In this document: positions 1 through 13,114 of the stretch, one piece after another
Numbering within the stretch: the first letter of the stretch is position 1
How the letters are laid out: the number at the start of each line of letters is the position of its first letter
Origin: Parus major
Taxonomy: Eukaryota > Chordata > Aves > Passeriformes > Paridae
NCBI RefSeq assembly: GCF_001522545.3
Contig: NC_031799.1
Location: 42,383,645 to 42,447,644 of the forward strand
Direction: 5' to 3'
DNA: 64,000 bases
Position numbers and translations under genes: made by a program
The notes under the pieces: generated by a model
Database searches by the model: none
What the model saw: only the letters and a program-made list of their open reading frames with translations
What the model was told of the DNA's origin: nothing

Positions 1-1667
1 TTGTTTATGCTGCAGAATTGTACCTATATGGAAAGAATTATACATACAAACTGCGGTTCAGTTCCTGAACCTCCAAACCTCCAACCACAGAGAATGGGGA
101 AGTCCACAGCAGTCAATCCACAATAAGCCAGGTCATTCAGCCAAAGTATCTACTTAATTTTGCTTATCACAATATTAGGACTGCAAATCCTTTACTCCCT
201 GTGCTCTTAACAATTATAGACTGCCACATTTTCAAGTTTCATCCCAGCTTGTTCACCACAGAACTGCTCATTACTGATACTTGAGTCAGTTTAATCTTAC
301 TCAATTTAAAATTCTATGGACAAATTCAGAAATAAATAATTCTCCTACTACCTCCAAGCTTCAGCCAAAGAGAAAACACTGTTCAGAGAAAACTCTTGAA
401 TATATTCATTTCAATTCTGAAATTCAGGAAGCAGCCTATCCTAATTTAGACAAACTACTGGAAGTACTCCAAATTTAAGTTTTATGAAGACTTCTTGTCA
501 CATTGCTTCCTTTTTCCGCTGGAAGTATTTTTGCACTAGTAAGTCAAAAATAAATGCCTCCAAACAAGAAACACTCATACAAAATTCACCTAAGACCAAT
601 ACACCAATTAGTGAAAGAACACCAGGAACTCATAATAATTTACTTCTGTGAAACACATAATATTCTTATTTAGAAGGCTTTTTTATTGATACCCATCCCA
701 CAGACACACTCATATACACTTGGAATATAGCAGTACAAGAAAAAAGACTAGCAAGTGGTGAGGTAATACAGTTTACGTAAGAATTCTCCTCAAATCTTTG
801 CAACTGAAATGAAACAGGAAAAAAAGCTACTCCTTCACCTAGGAGGGAGCACAAGTATGACAATAGTACATTATTGTCATTCTAATCTTACTGGAAAAAA
901 TTATATTCTGAAAACTTGTATTCACATACAGAACTCTTTAAGACTTCTATTAGCAAACTGAAATTCTAGGTTAAAAACACGCCATGACATCCTTCAATTA
1001 AGGTCATGGCGTGTTTTTACCCAGAATTACAATTACAATTAAACAAAACAACAGCTACTTTTTGCTACCTTTTCCACAAGACTGAACACTGTCTTCCAAA
1101 AAGTGAGTGAACTAAATAAATGTTTATAGAAAAACTCAGTACAGTCTGCATTTACTTTAAATGAAGATGTCAGAAGATGCCTTTCACACTAGCTCACATC
1201 CTGTATTCTTTTGAAGGAGTTCATAAACTTCTTACATAAATAGCTCATAAACACTGTACCATGCATTAGATTCTTATGGAAATTTTTTTTATATATCATA
1301 AACATATTCACATTAAAGATAAATCCATTGCATAAAAAATAATCAGAAACACATTTTCTTAGCCTCATATTCCAAATTAGAAAGAGTAAAACAATTTTTA
1401 GTCAGTGAGACTAAAAACAAAAAAGGTTTAAAGTTTGCTCTATGAAAGAGATGGAAATATTGTACTAAAACACAGTACTTTGCTAGAAGCATACACACAT
1501 ACATACCGATCTAACAGTATTATTAGCATTTAAGATGTATTTTGAATTTTAGCTAGGTATTGCTTTCCATCACTGATTTTGCTTTCATCTTTTAGCTTCT
1601 CATTTCTATTTACATAAAACTGATTTTATTACGTAGTTTATGCAGTCTCTTACGTTTATTTACTTAC
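1..1667 (-). other. ADAMTS19: ADAMTS19 intron 7, partial
   Basis: Starts with the GTAAGT donor of exon 7 and runs off the window. AT-rich. Contains the strong hairpin at 962-1028. No exon 8 sequence was found on the minus strand. Confidence 0.8.
962..1028. repeat. Near-perfect inverted repeat / 67-nt hairpin
   Basis: The arm at 972-988 (TAAAAACACGCCATGAC) is the exact reverse complement of 1003-1019. Outside it the pairing continues: GG 969-970 with CC 1021-1022, and AATTCT 962-967 with AGAATT 1023-1028. Only one mismatch (971/1020) and one bulge (968) interrupt it. That gives about 25 base pairs and a 14-base loop, in which CTT/AAG could add three more. Size and shape are like a small pre-miRNA or a minimal palindromic transposon remnant; I recognise neither by name. 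Confidence 0.85.
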
Positions 1668-1711
1668 CAACAGTATCACATGGTTCATCCTTATGTACAC
1701 AGAAATCCTTC
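1668..1711 (-). CDS. ADAMTS19: ADAMTS19 exon 7: 44-nt catalytic-domain exon
   Basis: A very short exon, 44 nt: one base finishing the Arg codon of exon 6, fourteen codons KDFCVHKDEPCDTV, and the first base of Gly. It carries two conserved cysteines of the metalloprotease domain, and in human the next residues are GIAYLSG. The acceptor is CCAATTCTAG before 1711; the donor is GTTG/GTAAGT at 1667, phase 1. It is isolated by the 10.4-kb intron 6 on one side and at least 1.7 kb of intron 7 on the other. Exon 8, which should contain the HEMGHNMGINHD-type zinc site, was looked for in 1-1667 and is not there. Confidence 0.93.
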
Positions 1712-2790
1712 CTAGAATTGGGGGTGAAAGAAAAAATGTTAAGCAAGTCAATCTGTTAGACGTTAACAACTGTGTAACCTATTAAAAAACATTTTTTACG
1801 GCTCAATGAATAAATACAGAACACCATTTTCTCAACAAAGAACAAGCGGAAGCAAAGGCTGGGATTGCACAGAGCACTTAAACTCCATCTTATTCTCAGA
1901 GCAGATTTAAGAATAGTCAGGTGACAAAACATGTACTGTATATTCAAATTGCATTGCACCTAATTTCTTCTGGGCTTTATGAGGTTTGTTTTTCCTTTTT
2001 CTGTAATTAACTTGAAAAGTAACAAGTCTAAAACTAGTCTTGCTATCATTTAAAATGAAAGTATTTCCAGTGCTTTACATGATAGCCAAATGCAGCATTT
2101 ATATCAGTAATACAGCCAGACAGTTTTTATTCTAGCAAGTCAGTGGTTAAAATCACTAATAGGAATATTTCAAGAAGCATCTCTGCATCCCCTTATAATA
2201 GTGGAAGACTTATAAAAGTTAACTACCCTATCCCCACCATGTACTTTAGTCCAGACCAGTCATAGGTCTATAAATAAGACTTCTCTGTTGCATAAAGGAG
2301 AATAAATTCAACATTTCAACTGTGTCTTTAACATCTGCTTGGGATTCATTTTGATTTCACATGTATTTTACTTCTCAGAGACACACAACAAGTTACTAAA
2401 AGAGCAAAGGGAAAACTGCTTTTTACTGGAGTATTTATAAGTAATGTTAATTTGTTATTTTAAGTTTAAAGGGCTGCTGAGATATGCATGAATTGTGGGA
2501 GGAAACCAATGGGGAAAGAAACAACTAAAAAACCTCAGTTACAGCAACCCCATAAACAAAGAATTCTGTTTTTCTGCTGTGCCACAAAGTAAGGGTCTCT
2601 GTTTTTAGGGAAAGACTATATGAGTCAGAGAAATTTAGTTCTTATATTGTGTCTATGAAGGTATAGATTGATATATAGATATATAGACATATAGATGGAT
2701 AATGATAAAGATACACGTACAGAGAAACACCCATTTTCCAGGAACAAAATGCAAGAACTGTTAGGTGCCTGAAATGAAAGATACTGACAC

Positions 2791-2807
2791 TTTTTTTTTT
2801 TTTTTTT
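2791..2807. repeat. Poly(T) tract
   Basis: Seventeen T on the plus strand in intron 6, close to an AT-rich GATATATAGA-type patch at 2668-2700. Confidence 0.85.
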
Positions 2808-5800
2808 GCAAAGTGTGAAAACTCCAAGAGATGTTTGTTTGTTTCCCACAGACTCTTTCTACATAGGGATTTAGACCCAAATGCAATTTCTAAAGGTTGA
2901 CAAATATCTAACAGTTGTTAAGGGACACACAGATAGATGCATGGGGTTATATAGCTTTTAATTAACCATTCACCACTGCCAGATAATTTCATAGAGCGGA
3001 AGAAGAATTGTAGTGCTATAAATTGATAAAGTTGTGAGTAAACTGATAAGGACAGTCTGGAAATACACTCAAAAGGGCCCTGGAAATTGAGAAAAAGGTG
3101 ATGAACAAGAAACTACAAACAGACACAGAGAAAAGTTATTTTATTTTTTCAAACCTGCAAGAAATTGCATTAATGCACTTGGTTGTAACACAATTCTTTG
3201 TTTTGTGCTATGTGACACAAGGGACTTATTGTCTTGTTAAGCAACATGACAGAATGATTAGAAATATGGGACTTGAAGTGAAGCAAGAGAACATGTGTAA
3301 AGACAGTCTAAGGACACTGATTTCCTTCCACGCACACCCACTCAATCACCATAAAAATCAACTGATGCAATAGTAAGGAAAAAAAACAGAAAAAAGGAAA
3401 AGAGAAAAGAAATAGATCATACCTTCAATTGTAAAAGAATACTACATTACATTTTAAAACTGTCAATATCCAAGAGGTTTCTGCTCATGTAATAGCTTTC
3501 CTCTCATATACTTACTGAGCTGTTTTTTGGGTTTTTTTATTTTCACTTCTTGGCTGGATCTGACTATGATTATGTTGTGCATTCAGGGTTTCATTATGGG
3601 ACGTGGGGGAAATGGTACTGCTATGATTTGGCAAGAGGGAAATACAGTAAACCATTTTTAGTTCCCGACTTACATTGAAAGAATGTAATACCGCCTTTAA
3701 TTTCCAGGAATATGAACGCATTACATACAATTGAGACTAGGCTCCTTAGTAAAGATTTACAGTTCTAGCTAAACCTACCAGTGACTCTCATAAAAATAAA
3801 GCACACTACTAAGTCCTCAGACAGATTATTTGCCTTCGTTCTTCTCATCATTTCTCTCAGCAAAACAGAGCAAAGATATTAAAATCACTGTTACAGCACA
3901 TAGAAGCTTTAGTGGCGCCAGCTGGTAACTGAGTCTGTCAATGAAAGCAAGAAATGGTTAAAGCCCACCCACTCCAACCATTACCCAGCACATAATGTCC
4001 ATTACTCTAAATGGTTACTTTGCATACACACAGAAGAGAAAGCATTTCCTTATTCAAGTGAAGGAAAGGAGGAGCTTTCACACTACTTACACCTGAATTC
4101 TGCACTTGAATGAATTGGCTAACCCCAGGAAAGGATTCTAAGCAAGGATAGGTAACCACTAATGAATTGTTTCATGAAATTATGTTTAGATAGTAGATTT
4201 TAGTTGACTGCATATATCATTATGAAAGACCTTCACAGCACACAAAGGCTACTTAATTTCTAAATACAAAATTATACAAAATGCATTGTCTTTGTCAAAA
4301 TAAATCCTGATGTGTAGGTGGGATGTACAACAGAAGACAAAAAGAACAGTAAAAGAAAGCTAAATTAAAATCCAGACTTATTTTTTTTGTGAATAATTTC
4401 CAGCAATTTGTCATTTTAGATAAATTTAATTCTTGTTTTGGCAAGGCAAAATAATCAAAATATCTATTTTTTACTCAGGCTGGTTTATCATTTCCTTCTA
4501 TATGCTAGATTGGCGAAAAGAAGAAAAAGGACAGATATTAGATTTCACCTGTCTACCAGATCTTCATTCTAGCTTCACTCTACTCCAATTTCTCTAATGT
4601 TTGCAATTTTGAATCATGTTACTTGAATAACAGCAGAAGTTAGACTGCTTGAAACTGCAGTCTCACTTCTGCTGCTACTGATTCCAGGGCTTACAACATT
4701 GTTGAGGCTTATTGCTCAAGTAGTAAGTTTCATCAAATCATAAGATTTTTATAAGGAATAGTTGCAATTAATGGCACTTGTGGCAAGTGACATTATCATC
4801 AAATTGCAAATGCCTTCACTTGCATTGTGCAAAGTGAATAACTACAACGCTGAAGATGTTCTTGTCTCTTTACATAACAGGACATTCTGAAATAATTTTC
4901 ACATAATAAACCACGTAAGTACTGATTAATAAATGCACTTTTAATGACAATAATTAAATTTAATATTATTTTGGTGCTAATGAACCACAAGAAAAATTAC
5001 TTATTTACTATTTATTTGGGAATTTAAGTAAATGGACAATTGTATAATAGTGTAAATTGTATTTCGGAAGCTGTTTATTATTTTTATCTCAAATGCAACA
5101 GTATGTACTGTATTTCAGGGAAAACAGGAAATAATACATTTGATTACTTCAAATGGTAATCACTTAGGCTCTCTAAAGCTGAACTGAGATTTAAAAGGAT
5201 GATACAAATAGTCCATATAAAGCTCACATTTCAGTCAGACTGAAAAACAACAGTTTGGAAGTATGGTAAATTAACTAATAGCTGAATTGAACACATTGTT
5301 AACATATCAAAACAGATACAGAGTAATTAGGAATCCAAGGAAGCCTTTTGAGTGGAGTCAAATAGAACCTAGACTCAGCATGAGGAATAAACAGTGATGC
5401 AGAAGAAGATATGAAGGCATTCCTGGTAAAGTTTAAAAATTAAATGAGTCCTGATAGATGCACATTGGAATCAAGACAGATCAAATTTTAAAGTCAACTC
5501 ATCTGAGTAAATTTTCTTCTAAAGCAGCCAAAAGTGGCCTCCCAACTTGATTACACAAAACAACAACAACAAAAAAAGAGCATTTGGAAACAGACAGTAG
5601 GAGGGAAACAGCATCCTTGGATAAAGATACAGGAAAATATCAAAATGACACTACAACCTCTGTTCACACAAAACTGTGTTCAGTTTTTGTGCTTATGCTT
5701 GAAAAAATAATTTTGTAAAGTGGAAAAGGTCTGGAAAGAAGTGAGAGAACAATCACATAGAGTAACCTCTGTAAATTACTCTGAGACAGAGAAAAGTTGT

Positions 5801-8800
5801 GACTTGAGTACAGCCTACATGTATTTTCATAGGGAAGTTTCCCAATAGATTTTAGCAGTGAAGGGTACAAAGAGATCCATGGTTGAAAGCTGAAGTAAGA
5901 AAAACTAGAAATAAATCTAACTGTCCATTCAGAAAGAAAAATAACTGTGCCAATAATCTATTGCTGAACAGTTAATCTTCCTTTCCTTCAAATTTTTGTC
6001 TAAGACTTGACTACCTTTCTTAATCACCAGGAAAATTAAAATGTAAAAATTACTGTCTAAATTTTATGTTTGGGTCTCACACTAGATACTCAAGAGATTT
6101 TAAATTCAGTTTATGTTCATGTATTCCTATGGAACAGAGCTATACTAGTGAAAGGAACATATGCAGCCTAATTATTAGAGCTTGAAAAAGTAAGCTGGCA
6201 GCAACAGGTAAATTCATGCAAATTTTCCCCACACACATTATTACAAGCATTACCACTTCACACACTCAAATACCTTAAACTTAAAAATTAAAAAAAAAAC
6301 AAACAAACTAGCATATGATAACCTAAAGTTAGTGTGATTTTTTAAAACACACAAGGTAAAAATACAGGACTTCAATTCTACAGAAGATTCTGGCTTAAAG
6401 AAAACAAACAACAAAGGACAAAACTTTTAATTTAAATATGTTCTTTTCAGATTTCCCTGCTTTCTTCTGCATCTACAATCCTATTACTAAATAATTAGCA
6501 GACAGTCCATGTGCAATTCTCATAAACTTCCTTGAAGCCTGCTGGTATTGTCAAATAAATCAAATTATAAAGAGAGTTGATAAATTGAGTATAAAACAAT
6601 TAAGACAGTGGGCAGTATGGAAGTTACAGTGATGAAGACAAAATGAAGAATAATCTCATTTCTCATTTGTGCACATGCATTTGTGAGAATTCACTTTTCC
6701 AAAGCTGAAATTCACTAGGAGTTTAAGGACAGCAATAGCAGCTTAATAACCCAATCTCTATCTCAATACATTTCAGCAATTTTGACTGCCAAACACTTCA
6801 GGCTTTTGCGGTGACCCTGTAATATTAGTTTCATTCATGGAGGGATCTTTCTCAGTCTCCCTCCTCTGACTTTATTGAGGATTTGTTTTTGGTTCAGAAA
6901 GGTAATAAAAAGCAAAGTCAGAAAAATAACTGTATTTCTTCTGCGCAATGGAAGGTAATAGCAACACTTGAAAAAATCTTGTCCAAGCCCTGGGGAGAGC
7001 TCTGGATGGTTGAAACTATTGGAAGTAAAACAGTATTTATGAAATCTAAGTGCTATTTGTGCCACTAGGTACTTTAGAACAAGGCTCTTTCTTGCAGTGA
7101 AAATGCCTAACAGCACTGCATTAATTATGTGCCGCCTGGCGCAAGGAGATCTCAGACACTGAAGATCAATATGAATAAATGGCTGATGCACACTATCAAC
7201 ATGGAATACCTGATGAATATTAGGAGAACCAGAGGTCTACTTTCTGTCATAAGAACACATATGAAGGTATCAGTTCTGAGAAGGAGAATAAATAGCTTGG
7301 TTTTTTTCTGCATTACTCTTTTCGCACTTGTTCTACAAACCACTGTGGAACAACAGATTGACTGATGGACTGAAAAGGCAGCAAAATGCACAGTTTTTAA
7401 CTGAAGGTAGATTCTGCCTCATTCTTGTAACCACTCGTTTATACACTTCAAAGCTTTCATTACCTAATTTGCAATAGAGGCTCTAAAAGAACTTAAGCAC
7501 CATCACAGAAAAAGTGGGAATTCCACAGGCCTTCTCCTGCCTTATTTTCAGTTACCTCATTCAGGTCAAGCAAACTGTGCACATAGAAACCGGTAATGTC
7601 ATCTCAGGGGCTACCAAAATCAGGGCTTGCCTCTGCAAACTCAGACCCTGTAATTTGAAAGGCAAGGAGGATGTTGATGCAACATGCTGCAATTTTTCCT
7701 TCAGAGAAAAGTCATGATACTGTCTATCTCTAAAATAACTGTACTAATTTATATCTGTGAACACAATAAAACAGGTAGTTTTATCAAGACAGTCCTTAAA
7801 ACAATTTTTGTCTAATGATCACATTATCTTTATATCCAACCTCCCTAGTAATCTTTTCTAAATACATTACAAACTCTTTCTGCCTTTCTTCTACTTCATG
7901 GCACCATATTTTAAACAGGATATTATTTCACCAAAATAAGCCAATTTAAAGGGAAACTAAACAAACTGACATAATGAAACAGGACCAAGTAAATTGAAAT
8001 GAATTGGTAGCAGATATGCATCATTACAGCCTATCTGGGCAGCAGAGAAAGCCATGGGGAGAAGCTGGCTTTGCTTTCATCTTTACAGAAAATACGCAAA
8101 AAATAAATTTGGAAAAGAAGCTTTTTCCTGAAAAGGCTATGATGGCCCTTTGGCTGCTGAATAAGAGTCTCCATAACATCCACATTACACTCTGTATTTT
8201 GGCATTAAAAATTAGCTCTGCAGAACACCCAATACTTCACTTCTAACTCTTTTCGTTACTACACAAAACTGGCATGTGAAAGCACAGGAAAGCTTTTACA
8301 AAGAACTCTTGCTGTTCTATTATCATGTGAGACAAAAGAGGAGATGTGGCAGCTTTTAGGAGGGCTGCCACAGAATGTGATGGATACCCAAAATTTTACA
8401 CATTTACTCGAAAAACACCAAGCAGTTGGTGTTCATCTGTACAAACAAAATCATTTCTATAAATAAAGAAGACCTGCTGTCCAAAGTTCTTCGGAAACTG
8501 TGACAAAGGAGCTTGCTCCATGCTCACAAAACAGAATGAGACTCTGAATTAGAAAAATACATGTGTAGAGCCACACATGGTGTCAACTATACCATAAACC
8601 GGATGATGTGTAGAGGTAGCCTGAATAAGCAAAACATTTGCAGTAAGAAAATTGCTCTGGTATGATTAATTAGCAGCTAAAGCAGCTCTCAGATGGGAGG
8701 CAGTACAGTCTAGAGACTAATACCATTATTAAAAATGTCAGAAGAACAGATATTTAATTTCTGGCTCCAGTACGAACCTACTGTCTGATATCTAACCAAT

Positions 8801-8889
8801 CACTTCCCTTCTCTCTACTTCAAATTCCTTAAAACTGATCAGAGATTTAAACAAAAAAATTGTATTTAAACTGACAGATAAAAAGCTCT

Positions 8890-9368
8890 AGACAACCCTG
8901 GAGCAAGTCCAAACAAGAGGCATGAAAACAATCTGAGGGCTGGAGCCCCTCTCCTACAAAAACGGGCTAAGACAGTTTGGGTGAGTCTGCCTGGAGAAGA
9001 GAGGAGCCCTTATTACAACTTTTCAGTACCTAAAGTGGGCCTACAAGTGGAATGGAGAGGAACATATAACTGGAGAGGAACATTTTTACAGGGACACGTA
9101 GCGGCAGGACAAAGAGGAATGGAATTAAACTGAAATTGGCTTGGTTTATATTACATATAGGTAAAAAATTCTTTACTGTACAGGTGTGAGACATTGGCCC
9201 AGGTTATCCAGAGAAGCTGTGAATTCCTGGAAATTCTAAAGGTCAGGCTGGATGGGGCTTTGAACAATCTGCCCTAATACAAAGTATCCCTGCCCATGTG
9301 GTAGGAGGTTTGGAACTAGATGATCTTTAAGGTACATCCCAATCCAAACAATTGTATGATTCTGTGAA
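8890..9368 (+). mobile_element. CR1 LINE fragment, 3' end, plus orientation
   Basis: Matches the 3' part of avian CR1 in the order expected: TGGAGAAGAGAGGAGCC, a run like CAGTACCTAAAGTGGGCCTACAAG, CAGGTTATCCAGAGAAGCTGTG, CAGGCTGGATGGGGCTTTGA, and a terminal TGTATGATTCTGTGAAATC tail. It contains a small internal duplication (GGAGAGGAACAT twice, 9054-9080). 5'-truncated and diverged, so old and inactive. It lies in antisense orientation to ADAMTS19 in intron 6. Confidence 0.9.
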
Positions 9369-9445
9369 ATCATAATATCATTATTACAAAGCAGAAAAGC
9401 ATCTTAACAAATGATCAGACTTTTGCAAAGCTTTTTTACCACTTA

Positions 9446-10115
9446 GAATCAAAGAATCCCAAAATTGTTAGGGTTAGAAGATCATCCAACTCCTTCTGAA
9501 GATCATCCAGTCCAATCCTCCTGTCAAAGCAGTGCCACCTGGAGCAGGTGACACAGGAACGTGTCCTGGTGGGGTGTAAATGTCCAGAGAGGGAGATTCC
9601 ATGACCTCCCTGTGCAGCCCGTTCCAGTGCTCTGAAAAAATCTCAATGTAAAGAAGTTAGTCCTCATGTTGAGGTGGAATTTCTTGTATTTTGGCTTATG
9701 GCCATTGGCCCTTGTCTGGTTGTTGGGCACCACTGAAAAGAGTCTGGCATCATCCTCTTGGCACCTGCCTTTGAGGTATTTATAGTTACTAATGAGATCC
9801 CCTCTCAGTCTTCTCTGGACAAAACAGGCCCAGCTCCTTCAGTCTCTCCGCCTAGGAGAGGTGCTCCAGGTCCAAAACAATCTCTGTGGCCTCTGCTGGA
9901 CCCTCTGCAGTAGCTGCTTGTCTTTCTTATACCGAGGAGCCCAGAAATGAACACAATACCACAGAAGGGGGACAAATAGAGGGGCAGGATCACCTGCCTC
10001 AACCTGTTGGCCACATCCTTCCCAATGCACCCCAGTATCCCATGGTCCTCCTGGCCACAAGAATACACTATCAGCTCATGGTCAACTTGTCATCCACCAA
10101 GACTTCCAGAAATGC
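9446..10115 (-). mobile_element. CR1 LINE fragment, 3' end, minus orientation
   Basis: Begins with AGAATCAAAGAATCCCA, the reverse complement of the CR1 tail, followed by GATCATCCAGTCCAATCC, GTTCCAGTGCTCTG, GATCCCCTCTCAGTCTTCT, CCCAGCTCCTTCAGTCTCTC, GCCCAGAAATGAACACAATA and TTGTCATCCACCAAGACTTC, all familiar CR1 3'-region signatures in reverse. The 3' end carries a duplicated GAAGATCATCCA motif (about 9478 and 9499). Its open frames are remnants, not a functional gene. It faces the plus-oriented CR1 only 77 bases away. Confidence 0.92.
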
Positions 10116-12141
10116 TGCATTAAATCCAAAAAGCTGTGTGGCAAAAAGCACTGACAGTTGAAGACATTTCCAGACCACTGGAAATCCAGACCTGTCAACT
10201 AATGCCTCACTTGCATTTGTTCAGAATGCCTCTGCCTCTCCCCATAAAGGCTCATTAAGCTGAAGATGAAGCAATGACAGGAAAAAGGTGTCATATGTTT
10301 TATTTATTTTATAGCATCTTGCTACTCATGAGATACACCTTACGAGCTAAAAATGCAGCCCTAGGTTCACTCTCCTGGCCTATAGAGTGCTTGAAGCATT
10401 TGATACTTGCTCAGACTGCTGCTGCTATTGTAGATACTGCTGGCTACCTCAGCTGTCTCAAATAAGAGAGCCCAGGGACAAGGTTTCTAGCAAACAAGCA
10501 GAATGCTCTTGCTCATTTATCCTTGAACAGTCACAAGGAACATCTACATGTAAGGAAGTCTATTCCCCTTTAGCCACCCTGATTACCCACTGCCATGTAT
10601 GATACTCAGGAATTCTTTATGCCTTGGTCCAAGTTTACTCTTTATTACTGCTTGCTTCTCTTCTTCCCCATTCTTTCTTTCCAGACCTTCTCCTGCCACC
10701 TGCCCTAGCCCCACAGTGCCTCCACCACTCTTAAAATCAGTTTTGGGTCTTAATCTACAAAATTTACTTCTAGTCTGTCACTCTGAGTATGTTTCTTGAT
10801 GAGCTAACGAAAATTTGCTGAAGAGAACTTTATTTCTTTTGTCTTCCATCAGACTTGAAAGGAGCTTGTGATAAGAACTACAGCTTAGCTAATGTATAAA
10901 TGTGTACCAAATAATAATCTGTCCCCTCAAAGCCCCAACCATCCATAAAATCAATATACACATCAAATAGAGGAGGATGACATAGAGCAAGAAGTGTGAG
11001 CTGTTCTAAGAAAAGATAATGGATTGAACAGCAAAAGTAGCAAAGAAGCTCTCTCCACAGACAGTCTGGACTTCTAAATTTCCTGCTTCATGTAAGTGAC
11101 TGGCTCTCCAAGGCAGGAAACTTTAGTGAAGCATTTCTCTGCTTCAAAAGATTGAAATACACTATATATATTGGAGTAATCAGAATGAAACTAATTTAAA
11201 GAAAAATGCATTATTTTTATTTTATATATGTTCCCAGTGAGAGTGCTCTGAATAAATGGCAAAAGACTGGATGTGTAAAGATTACATATGATTTTAGGAT
11301 ACCGTATCACTGACCAGCATGGGACTGGCACAGTGCTATTCTGCTATAGCCAATCACAGGAATATTCTTTGGAAGAGAGCTCTGAAGATTATCCAGCCCA
11401 AGCTCCATCTCAAAAGGGGCGCCAAGTCCAACCCTAGGCTTCCTGAATCATCATTCTCTCCTTTCCTCTGGACCATGCCTGTATGCTGGCTGAATACCAA
11501 CAAGTTTCCCACCCCGTGCACCACTTACAGACAAAACCATAACAGTACCTGCATGGAAGGAAAGAGGTGAACTGGAGGGCTGTTTCCTTCTCAGTGTGTG
11601 AAATGCCTGACACTTAAGAGTTACAAGGAACTGCAGATCTGGAATCATACCCTGGTGGCCACAGGGCATGTACTGAAGATGTACATGATATACCTTCAGC
11701 ACACAGTGAATTGTACCGGTTCTAGGCCAGTAACAGGGAAGCATAACTCAGTAACATTACTAATGCTGATCTAGCTCTGAATGGCTTAAATATGCTTTTC
11801 ATGTTTTGACTGAAAGTATTTACAGGTCTGGGGTGCTGCCTCTTTGAAGGCACATGGATGAAGGATTCCAGCCTTTGCTATATAGATAGGGCCTCAGCTA
11901 TATAGCCAAAGAAGAAACAAGAGAGTAACCTGTTCATCATTCCAAATGTTTACCATTTGGGAAACACCGCTTTCTGCACCACCTTTTCCAACACTTTACT
12001 ATCACCTTTTGAAATCCAGATGCCTCAAAATGCTTTCTTCTTCACTACAAACTAAGTTCTTACTGTGTTGGCCATCTACTCTGACCTATGTTCACACTGG
12101 CCTTCTGCCTATTTTTTAATGTTCATCTTTCACTACTTTAC

Positions 12142-12299
12142 CTTGTGATCAGTATGGCTGCATCAACTGAAGTCATGTCTTCTCCCCAGCTTGTCGACAT
12201 TTCTAAGTGTATATCATTCTTCTTGCCAAATTCTTCATGTTGCCATTTACAAAAGCTTTCCAGCATTTTTTCACCATGATGTCCAATATACATATCTGC
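12142..12299 (-). CDS. ADAMTS19: ADAMTS19 exon 6: catalytic domain
   Basis: 158 nt (52 codons plus two bases, about residues 368-419). It encodes ADMYIGHHGEKMLESFCKWQ, then HEEFGKKNDIHLEMS, TSWGEDMTSVDAAILIT and the first two bases of an Arg codon. This is the middle of the metalloprotease domain before the zinc helix, with one conserved cysteine (SFCKWQ). Differences from human are few (PEL to ADM at the start, TNWG to TSWG). The acceptor is TTATTTCCAG before 12299; the donor is ACAAG/GTAAAG at 12141, phase 2. Found by reading the minus strand; an opposite-strand open frame covers the same bases and is a shadow. Confidence 0.95.
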
Positions 12300-13114
12300 C
12301 TGGAAATAATAATGTTATTAAAATAAGAATTCTATAAATAGAATTTGTAACCTTTTTTACTGAGCTAGTAAAAATATTCTGTTTTTTATGGCATAATATG
12401 TTCATGGCAAAACAACTCAAACTTCAGGTGCAAAGACCATCTTCCTCACATGTTAAAGATACAAATGAAGACGGTACATTTAGAGTGTACATGTATATGT
12501 TCACCAAAACTCTAGTCTTATTTATTTGCTGATTTCTCATTATCCATGATGAGGAAAACTATAATGATGTTAAGATTCAGAATTTGAACATGAAATGAGA
12601 TTACTCCAACTGTTGAGAGGAGCTCAAGAAATAAATACTTACTTACTGACCGGAAAATTATAATATTTTAGATTAGAACTGTTGCTAAGGGAATCCCATC
12701 TCCTTATGAACTAAGTGCTATATCACGTTTTGTTTGTCTAGGGATTAAACAACAAAGAACATCAGTTGTCCTTCTACAATCCAGCAGACTTAAAGGAGAT
12801 TATTTTTCTGTTGAGATATATGAATGCACAAAAAACAGAGCAGAAGCAGATTTTGCTAAGATCTACCCGATTTCCACATGGAAATTTTAATTGACTTTTA
12901 ATTGCAAGCACAGAAAAGTCTCAATACATGCAGCACATAAATTAGGAGAAGGTCAATCTTTATTGAGGTTGCTCATCAAAAAATAAATAATATACAAAAG
13001 TAACCAAGGGAAATTTTTGGTCAATAAAGTTCATGAGTATTGCAAGCTTTTGAAGAGGAAAAAGCTAACTAGCATTACCCTCTATGGGCTAAGACAAATG
13101 TCATAAATACCTAC
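12300..13114 (-). other. ADAMTS19: ADAMTS19 intron 5 (815 bp)
   Basis: Phase-0 intron bounded by GTAGGT and TTTCCAG. AT-rich; nothing else recognised. Confidence 0.88.

Larger units (their letters stand above)
1712..12141 (-). other. ADAMTS19: ADAMTS19 intron 6 (10.4 kb)
   Basis: Phase-2 intron bounded by GTAAAG and ATTCTAG. It carries two CR1 fragments arranged tail to tail (about 8890-9368 and 9446-10115) and a T run at 2791-2807. The remainder is AT-rich with no recognised gene. Confidence 0.85.

Noticed and set aside
1..1667. Search for ADAMTS19 exon 8 with the HExxH zinc site
   Set aside because: No minus-strand sequence like GIAYLSGMC or HEMGHNMG was found; it must lie beyond the window.
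6835..7191. 118-codon minus-strand open frame in intron 6
   Set aside because: Sits between exons 6 and 7 whose phases already join; no homology to ADAMTS19 and shadowed by plus-strand frames.
9524..10161. Several open frames in intron 6
   Set aside because: They lie in the CR1 fragment and are remnants or antisense readings of the element.
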